In this document: positions 30,870 through 35,561 of the stretch, piece by piece
Numbering within the stretch: the stretch's first letter is position 1
Layout: every line of letters begins with the position of its first letter
Assembly: GCA_050698355.1 (NCBI GenBank)
Contig: JBOHBN010000304.1
Span: 1 to 35,561, forward strand
Direction: 5' to 3'
Length of the DNA stretch: 35,561 nucleotides
Origin: JBOHBN01 sp050698355
GTDB taxonomy: Bacteria > Actinomycetota > Actinomycetes > Streptosporangiales > WHST01
The notes under the pieces: model-generated
What the model was told of the DNA's origin: nothing
Seen by the model: only the letters and a program-made list of their open reading frames with translations
The model's database searches: none
Translations under genes and position numbers: made by a program

Positions 30870-31883
30870 TCAGCCGGCGTAGCCGTGCGGGTTTCGCTGT
30901 TGCCAGCGCCAGTGGTCGGCGCACATCTCGTCCAGCGACCTCTCCGCCCGCCAGCCGAGCTCGGACTCCGCCTTGGCCGGATCGGCGTACGACCCTGGTG
31001 CGTCGCCGGCGCGTCGACCGGTCACCACGTACGGGATCGGCTCGCCGACGGCGCGCTCGAACGCATGTAGCACCTGCCACACCGACGAGCCGTTACCGGT
31101 GCCGAGGTTCCAGGCAGTGGCGCCCGGCCGCTCGTCGAGGTGGTCGAGCGCGGCGAGGTGACCCCGGGCGAGGTCGACGACGTGGATGTAGTCACGTACG
31201 GCGGTGCCGTCCGGCGTCGGGTAGTCGTCGCCGAAGACGCGGAGCTTGTCGCGCCTGCCGACCGCGACCTGCGCGATGAACGGCAGCAGGTTCGCCGGCA
31301 CCCCTTGGGGGTCCTCGCCGATCGTCCCCGACGGGTGCGCGCCCGCTGGGTTGAAGTAGCGCAGCAGCCCGACCCGCCAGCGGTCGTCCGCCGCTGCAAC
31401 GTCGGTGAGGATGCGCTCGATCTGCACCTTGGTCCAGCCGTACGGGTTCACGGCGCCGAGCGGCGTGTCCTCGCGTAGGGGCATCCGCTCGGCGGTCCCG
31501 TACACCGTCGCGGAGGAGCTGAAGACCAGTCGCCGAACACCGTGCCTGTCCATCACCCGGACCAGCGACAGTGTTCCCCCGACGTTGGTCGCGTAGTAGC
31601 GCAACGGTTCCGCGACCGACTCCGCGGCCGACTTCAGCCCGGCGAAGTGCACGACCGCATCGACGGGCGCGGCGGCGAACACCTCGTCGAGCGCTGCCTC
31701 GTCGCGGATGTCGACCGCGGCCAGCGGGACGCTGCGGCCGGTGATCGCCTCGACCCGGCGCAGCGCCTCGCGGCTGGCATTCGCCAGCGAGTCGACGACG
31801 ACCACGTCGTGGCCCGCCTCGAGGAGGCAGACCAACGTGTGGCTTCCGATGTACCCGGCGCCGCCGGTCACCACGATGCGCAT
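30870..31883 (-). CDS. galE: UDP-glucose 4-epimerase
   Basis: A 337-residue short-chain dehydrogenase-type epimerase that interconverts UDP-glucose and UDP-galactose. The NAD-binding TGGAGYIGS is at 6-14, SSSATVYG carries the catalytic Ser/Thr (122-129), and YGWTK holds the catalytic pair Y148 and K152. RYFNPAGAHPSG and GDDYPTPDGTAVRDYIHV are GalE-specific. The frame is open upstream to 32072, but ATG at 31883 is the real start: it begins the NAD-binding strand and has TACGGT seven bases upstream. It converges on the beta-propeller gene with four bases between stops. It could supply UDP-galactose for the polysaccharide operon, but it lies 11 kb away and is not physically linked to it. Confidence 0.95.
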   Translation of the reverse strand: MRIVVTGGAGYIGSHTLVCLLEAGHDVVVVDSLANASREALRRVEAITGRSVPLAAVDIRDEAALDEVFAAAPVDAVVHFAGLKSAAESVAEPLRYYATNVGGTLSLVRVMDRHGVRRLVFSSSATVYGTAERMPLREDTPLGAVNPYGWTKVQIERILTDVAAADDRWRVGLLRYFNPAGAHPSGTIGEDPQGVPANLLPFIAQVAVGRRDKLRVFGDDYPTPDGTAVRDYIHVVDLARGHLAALDHLDERPGATAWNLGTGNGSSVWQVLHAFERAVGEPIPYVVTGRRAGDAPGSYADPAKAESELGWRAERSLDEMCADHWRWQQRNPHGYAG

Positions 31884-31890
31884 GGACCCG

Positions 31891-31896
31891 ACCGTA
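31891..31896 (-). promoter_or_regulatory. -10 element of a leaderless promoter (galE)
   Basis: On the minus strand TACGGT is followed by seven bases (CGGGTCC) and the galE ATG at 31883. The whole promoter sits between galE and the serC stop codon, 22 bases away. No ribosome binding site is visible. Confidence 0.5.
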
Positions 31897-31905
31897 CTCG
31901 GTCGC

Positions 31906-33033
31906 TCACATGCGCTCGACCACGTAGTCGATGCAGGCGGTGAGGGCCTCGACGTCGGCCGGGTCCACCGCCGGGAACATGCCGATGCGCAGCTGGTTCC
32001 TGCCGAGCTTGCGGTACGGCTCGGTGTCCACGATGCCGTTGCTGCGCAACGACTTCGCGATCGCTGCCGCATCGACGCCGTCGGCGAAGTCGACGGTGCC
32101 GACGACCGTGGAGCGCTGTTCGGGTGCCTGCACGAACGGCGTGGCGAAGTCGCGCTTGTCCGCCCACCCGTAGAGCCGGGACGCCGAGTCGGCCGTACGG
32201 GCGGTCGCCCAGTCGAGCCCGCCCCGCTCGAGCAGCCAGTCGAGCTGGTCGGCGAGCAGGAACAGCGTGCTGATGGCGGGAGTGTTGTACGTCTGGTCCT
32301 TGCGTGCGTTGTCGACCGCCGTTGCCAGGTCGAGGAAGGCGGGCACGTACCTGCCGGACTCGCGGATCTCCGTCACCCGTGCAAGCGCACGGGGTGAGAA
32401 GGCGGCGAGCCACAACCCGCCGTCGGCCGCGAAACACTTCTGCGGCGCGAAATAGTAGACGTCGAACTCGCGTGCGTCGACGGGGAGCCCGCCGGCGCCG
32501 CTCGTCGCGTCGACCAGCACGAGCGCGTCGTCGTCCGCGTCCGGCAGCCGGCGCACTGGCATCGCCACGCCCGTGGAGGTCTCGTTGTGGGTGAGCGCGT
32601 ACGCGTCCACCCCCGCTGTCGCGACCGGCTCGGGGTGCCCGCCGGGCTCGGCCTCGACCAACACCGGGTCGGTGAGCCACGGCGCCGACCGGGTCGCGGC
32701 GGCGAACTTCGAGGAGAACTCGCCGAACACGTAGTGCTGAGCGCGCTCACGCACGAGGCCGAAGGCGGCGGCGTCCCAGAACGCGGTCGTGCCGCCGTTG
32801 CCGAGTACGACCTCGTAGCCCTCCGGCAAACCGAACAGCGCGCTCACGCCGTCGCGTACCCGGTGTACGAGGGACTTCACCGCTGCCTGGCGGTGCGAGG
32901 TGCCCAGGACCTGGGCGCCCTCCTTGGCGAGCGCGGCCACGGCGTCGGGGCGGACCTTGGACGGGCCGCAGCCGAACCGGCCGTCGGCCGGGCGCAGGTC
33001 GTGCGGGATGGTGAGCGAAAGTTGATCGGACAC
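31906..33033 (-). CDS. serC: Phosphoserine transaminase
   Basis: A 375-residue PLP-dependent class V aminotransferase that converts 3-phosphohydroxypyruvate to phosphoserine in serine synthesis. The sequence follows the actinobacterial/archaeal SerC form: FGCGPSKVRPDAVAAL, VLGTSHRQAAVKSLV, GNGGTTAFWD, HNETSTGVA, VDATSGAGG and the PLP lysine K199 in YYFAPQKCFAADGG. The C-terminal domain ends with NQLRIGMFPAVDPADVEALT. GTG at 33033 has GAAAGGGG five bases upstream. It is divergent from pdxH, the enzyme that makes its cofactor, across a 98-base region; SerC also takes part in the DXP-dependent vitamin B6 route in some bacteria. Confidence 0.95.
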   Translation of the reverse strand: MSDQLSLTIPHDLRPADGRFGCGPSKVRPDAVAALAKEGAQVLGTSHRQAAVKSLVHRVRDGVSALFGLPEGYEVVLGNGGTTAFWDAAAFGLVRERAQHYVFGEFSSKFAAATRSAPWLTDPVLVEAEPGGHPEPVATAGVDAYALTHNETSTGVAMPVRRLPDADDDALVLVDATSGAGGLPVDAREFDVYYFAPQKCFAADGGLWLAAFSPRALARVTEIRESGRYVPAFLDLATAVDNARKDQTYNTPAISTLFLLADQLDWLLERGGLDWATARTADSASRLYGWADKRDFATPFVQAPEQRSTVVGTVDFADGVDAAAIAKSLRSNGIVDTEPYRKLGRNQLRIGMFPAVDPADVEALTACIDYVVERM

Positions 33034-33078
33034 GGTGCCCCTTTCGGTAGCGCTCGTCTGCGGTGCGAGCGGGCGCCG

Positions 33079-33106
33079 TTGCCGTGCTCGTCGCCAACTC
33101 TATCGT
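33079..33106 (+). promoter_or_regulatory. Promoter of pdxH
   Basis: TTGCCG (33079-33084) and TATCGT (33101-33106) are separated by 16 bases, upstream of a GGGAGGA ribosome binding site near 33118-33124 and the GTG at 33132. The region also holds the start of serC on the opposite strand, so both genes may be regulated together. Confidence 0.45.
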
Positions 33107-33131
33107 GGAGCCGGAATGGGAGGATCGGGGT

Positions 33132-33785
33132 GTGAGTGCACCCGACCCGGCCGAGCTGCGGCGCGCGTACACCGCCGCTGGCCTAGGCGAGCGCGAGCTC
33201 GCGGTAGACCCGATGACGCAGTTCGACCGGTGGTTCACCGACGCGAGCGGTTCGGGGGCCCTCGCCGAGCCGAACGCGATGGTGGTGGCGACCGCGAGCG
33301 CCGACGCCGTCCCGAGCGCGCGCATGGCGTTGCTGAAGGCGTACGACGAGCGCGGTTTCGTGTTCTACACCAACTACCTGTCCCGCAAGGGTCGTGAGCT
33401 GGGTGAGAACCCCCGCGTCAGCCTGGTGTTTCCGTGGCATCCGCTTGAGCGGCAGGTCGTCGTGTGCGGCGACGTGGAGCGCGCGAGCAGGGAGGAGAGC
33501 GCGGCGTACTTCGACTCGCGGCCGCACGGGTCACGGCTCGGCGCGTGGGCGAGCGAGGAGCAGTCGTCTGCCGTCTCCTCTCGCGCGGTGCTGGAGGAGC
33601 GGTACGACGCGCTGCAGGAACGCTGGCCGGAGGGCACGCAGGTGCCGCTCCCGGATTTCTGGGGCGGGTTCCTCGTACGGCCACGCACGGTGGAGTTCTG
33701 GCAGGGGCGCGGCGACCGGATGCACGACCGGCTGCGGTACGTGCGCGGCGACGGCAGCTGGGCAGTGGAGCGCCTCGCGCCCTGA
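33132..33785 (+). CDS. pdxH: Pyridoxamine 5'-phosphate oxidase
   Basis: A 217-residue FMN-dependent oxidase that makes pyridoxal 5'-phosphate from pyridoxine or pyridoxamine phosphate. Family marks are DPMTQFDRWFTDA, ARMALLKAYDERGFVFYTNYLSRKG (FMN-binding RMVLLK-type strand), VSLVFPWHPLERQVVV, SYFxSRPxxSRLGAWAS-like AAYFDSRPHGSRLGAWAS, and the C-terminal WGGFLVRPRTVEFWQGRGDRMHDRLRY split by the PLP/FMN residues. The frame is open to 33063, but GTG at 33132 with GGGAGGA upstream fits the usual length. It is divergent from serC, a PLP enzyme. The protein is a cytoplasmic dimer in the known family. Confidence 0.95.
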   Translation: MSAPDPAELRRAYTAAGLGERELAVDPMTQFDRWFTDASGSGALAEPNAMVVATASADAVPSARMALLKAYDERGFVFYTNYLSRKGRELGENPRVSLVFPWHPLERQVVVCGDVERASREESAAYFDSRPHGSRLGAWASEEQSSAVSSRAVLEERYDALQERWPEGTQVPLPDFWGGFLVRPRTVEFWQGRGDRMHDRLRYVRGDGSWAVERLAP

Positions 33786-33829
33786 TCTTTTCGTCACGGG
33801 ACGCCCCATGCCGAACGCGCAAAGCACGT

Positions 33830-33851
33830 CCGCCGGTCGGTCATCCGGCGG
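33830..33851. terminator. GC hairpin between convergent pdxH and thioesterase genes
   Basis: CCGCCGG (33830-33836) pairs with CCGGCGG (33845-33851) around an eight-base loop. It lies between the pdxH stop (33785) and the stop of the minus-strand gene (33858). No U tract is present on either side. Confidence 0.45.
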
Positions 33852-33857
33852 GAGGCC

Positions 33858-34679
33858 TCAGAGGCGGCTGCGGTCGACCGTGATCCACACCGACTGCGCG
33901 CGGCCGAGCACCCGGCCGTCGGCGTCGTAGAGGCACGTGGCGGTGCGGATCTTGCGGCCGTCCCTGCCGGTCACGGTGGCGACGGCGGCGCAGTGGTCTC
34001 CGACGTACGGCGCCTCGTCGACGACGCCGGTCATCGTGCCGAGCAGCGCCGGCTCGGCGCCGAAGTCCCAGGCCCATGCGGCGGTGCAGTCGAGGACGGA
34101 CCACACGAACTCAGGAGCGATCGGCCCCTCCTGCGCGCCTGGTGGCAGCAACGACCTGTCGGGCACCCACGCCGTCGCGACCAGGTCGCCGCTGACGGCA
34201 CCGATGGCCAGCCGCAGCCCGTCGCCCGGCGCCCGCTCGGTCCCGCACCCGAAACAGGTGGGCATGGGGTGGTCGGACACTCCGGCGAAGCGCTCGCCCG
34301 CAGCGAGGGCGTCGGCGTAGGTCACCGGTTCCAGCGGGTCTGTGTCCAGCTCGCCGGGCTCCGCCTCGGCGACCAGGGCGCCGCCCTCGTGCAGCGTCAC
34401 CCGGTCGCCGTCGACGGCCAGCTCGAGCGGGACGTCGAGGGATACCGGAGAGCGGAGCACGGCCGTGACCGGGCGCGGCTCCACACCGTGGGGCGCGGTC
34501 GCGTCGACCGAGGTGACACCGACGTAGGAGGCGACCCTGGCGGCGACGTAGCCGCCGTTGGCGGAATCACGGGGCCCGCGGAAGCGGGCGGGAATGACAA
34601 CCGACGTGCGCAGCCTCGAAGGACGGGTCGCCGGACTTGGAGGCTCCGCGTTACTCGGTGGTGCTTGTTCACCAGGCAT
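33858..34679 (-). CDS. Hotdog-fold thioesterase-like protein
   Basis: A 273-residue protein that looks like two hotdog-type modules. The first is around ARFRGPRDSANGGYVAARVASYVG; the second follows CFGCGTERAPGDGLRLAIG, a Cys-rich turn common in thioesterase-superfamily proteins. Later strands include FVWSVLDCTAAWAWDFG and RTATCLYDADGRVLGRAQSVW. It may hydrolyse acyl-CoA thioesters; the catalytic residue cannot be assigned by eye. The open frame runs to 35516 because of GC bias opposite the L,D-transpeptidase gene, but the true start is ATG at 34679, with TACGGT six bases upstream. It is divergent from the lipoprotein gene. Confidence 0.72.
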   Translation of the reverse strand: MPGEQAPPSNAEPPSPATRPSRLRTSVVIPARFRGPRDSANGGYVAARVASYVGVTSVDATAPHGVEPRPVTAVLRSPVSLDVPLELAVDGDRVTLHEGGALVAEAEPGELDTDPLEPVTYADALAAGERFAGVSDHPMPTCFGCGTERAPGDGLRLAIGAVSGDLVATAWVPDRSLLPPGAQEGPIAPEFVWSVLDCTAAWAWDFGAEPALLGTMTGVVDEAPYVGDHCAAVATVTGRDGRKIRTATCLYDADGRVLGRAQSVWITVDRSRL

Positions 34680-34685
34680 GCGACG

Positions 34686-34691
34686 ACCGTA
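34686..34691 (-). promoter_or_regulatory. -10 element of a leaderless promoter (thioesterase gene)
   Basis: On the minus strand TACGGT is followed by six bases (CGTCGC) and the ATG at 34679. No ribosome binding site is visible. Confidence 0.5.
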
Positions 34692-34755
34692 CCTAGGTCG
34701 ACCGACAGGATCGAACCGACCGCCACCCGCGTGCTCGCGCGCGGGATCGCGGACG

Positions 34756-34761
34756 TATCGT
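34756..34761 (+). promoter_or_regulatory. -10 element of a leaderless promoter (L,D-transpeptidase gene)
   Basis: TATCGT is followed by six bases (GCGACG) and a GTG at 34768 that is in frame with the lipoprotein. The arrangement supports 34768 as both transcription and translation start. Confidence 0.45.
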
Positions 34762-34767
34762 GCGACG

Positions 34768-35561
34768 GTGATCATGCCGGGGCGCGAGTCGTCCGTAGCC
34801 GAGTCGTCACCGTCCGCGACGTCCGTCGTTGCTCGGGGCATGCGGCACGCACGGCCCCGAGCGCGCGGGCTCGTCCCTTTCATCCTCGCTGGTTGCGTCG
34901 TTCTCGGCGCCTGCGGATCGTCCTCCGCGGACGAGCCTGCGCCGTCCACGCCCGGCACCAGCTCGTCGGTGAGCTCGGCGGCGAAGCAGCGGAAGCTGTC
35001 CAAGGCGACCACGGCAGCGACGATCAAGGCGGCCCCTACCGATCCGGCCAAGGAGGCGACGAAGCTCACCGACGGCGCCGTGGTCCATCCCCGCCACCGG
35101 CACACGGTGTACGCGAAGCCGGGGAGCGACCCGGTTGCGATCCTGCCGACCAAGGAGCTCGGCAACCCGACGTGGGTGCCGGTGGTAGAGCGGAAGGACG
35201 GGTGGCTGCGCATCCTGCTGCCGTCCCGGCCGAACGGCTCGACCGGCTGGATCTCCAAGGACAAGCTGAAGACGGCGCACACGGCCTGGTCGGTCGACAT
35301 CGACGTCGACGCGCGCAAGCTGACCTTGACCCAGGACGGGAAGGACGTGGGCACCTGGCCGGTCGCCGTCGGCAAGCACAAGACGCCGACGCCTACGGGA
35401 CGCACCTTCCTGATGGCGTCGATAATCGACGAGGAGCAGAAGCAGTACACGCCCATCGTGCTCCCGCTCGGCGCGCACTCCGACACCCTGAACAGCTTCG
35501 GTGGCGGGCCGGGCACCGTCGCGATCCACGGCTGGCCGGACAGCTCGGTGTTCGGGCATGC
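34768..35561 (+). CDS. L,D-transpeptidase lipoprotein, N-terminal part (cut by window edge)
   Basis: At least 264 residues of an exported peptidoglycan cross-linking enzyme. A hydrophobic stretch (LVPFILAGCVVLGAC) ends in a lipobox, with the modified Cys at residue 49 from GTG 34768 or 25 from ATG 34840. A Ser/Ala/Lys-rich linker follows, then an SH3-like segment (HTVYAKPGSDPVAILP...GWLRILLPSRPNGSTGWISKDKL), then the start of a YkuD domain (AWSVDIDVDARKLTLTQDG, TPTPTGRTFL). The window ends at VAIHGWPDSSVFGH, just before the expected SHGC catalytic motif. GTG at 34768 is chosen for its TATCGT-N6 spacing and G/C third positions; ATG at 34840 gives a more usual signal length. Confidence 0.87.
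   Translation, partial: MIMPGRESSVAESSPSATSVVARGMRHARPRARGLVPFILAGCVVLGACGSSSADEPAPSTPGTSSSVSSAAKQRKLSKATTAATIKAAPTDPAKEATKLTDGAVVHPRHRHTVYAKPGSDPVAILPTKELGNPTWVPVVERKDGWLRILLPSRPNGSTGWISKDKLKTAHTAWSVDIDVDARKLTLTQDGKDVGTWPVAVGKHKTPTPTGRTFLMASIIDEEQKQYTPIVLPLGAHSDTLNSFGGGPGTVAIHGWPDSSVFGH

Noticed and set aside
31884..32072. 63-codon N-terminal extension of galE
   Set aside because: It overlaps serC, and the NAD-binding strand of the epimerase starts exactly at the ATG at 31883.
34680..35516. Upstream extension of the thioesterase-like gene to 552 residues
   Set aside because: The extension is antisense to the L,D-transpeptidase gene; a leaderless promoter and a sensible start lie at 34679.
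1..35561. CRISPR arrays, tRNA/rRNA genes, insertion sequences or prophage genes
   Set aside because: No regularly spaced repeats, cloverleaf-like sequences, transposase/integrase motifs or phage proteins were recognised.

Overview
The window is chromosomal DNA from a high-GC Gram-positive bacterium of the Actinomycetota. The evidence is strong G/C bias at third codon positions, frequent GTG starts, many ATGA/GTGA stop-start overlaps, and actinobacterial families: XPB-type helicase with its helicase-associated partner, a long CspB-type cold-shock protein, DUF3027, DUF2530 and a sacsin/HSP90-like ATPase. The genus cannot be fixed from sequence alone. From memory, mycobacteria have a comparable neighbourhood (ercc3, its partner, cspB, a DUF2530/MarR pair, DUF3027, serC), so much of the window looks like a conserved core region. 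No rRNA, tRNA, CRISPR array, transposase or integrase was seen.

Layout. 1-5704: XPB helicase (5' part only) and its partner on the minus strand, then divergently a hypothetical protein and an AMP-binding acyl-CoA ligase. 5710-9025: a 46-nt palindrome, a small membrane protein with a 20-residue tandem repeat, an unusual HAD-LarE fusion, cold-shock protein and DUF3027. 9026-9629: non-coding leader. 9630-19973: eight overlapping or almost abutting plus-strand genes forming a cell-surface polysaccharide operon: GT2, a tandem GT2-GT2 protein, NodB-type deacetylase, FemAB/GNAT-like acyltransferase, GH16 lipoprotein, a flippase fused to an APH-type kinase domain, a large polytopic polymerase/GT-C candidate, and a small membrane protein. 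It looks inserted between DUF3027 and the HSP90-like gene: its codon use is less GC-extreme and it holds at least five TTA leucine codons.

19970-30865: HSP90/sacsin-like ATPase, metal-dependent amidohydrolase, DUF2530 protein (minus), NCS2 purine permease, MarR regulator with a clear operator, MFS exporter, 2H phosphoesterase ThpR, a 28-residue membrane microprotein, FkbM methyltransferase and a membrane-anchored beta-propeller protein. 30870-35561: GalE and SerC (minus), PdxH, a hotdog-like thioesterase (minus), and the 5' part of an L,D-transpeptidase lipoprotein. SerC uses PLP and PdxH makes it; the two are divergent neighbours.

Most promising: the flippase-kinase fusion inside the compact polysaccharide operon, the HAD-LarE fusion, the 28-residue microprotein, and a recurring TANNNT-N6/7-GTG/ATG arrangement indicating that many first genes here are read from leaderless mRNAs. 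All family assignments were made by eye from motifs; no database search was run.
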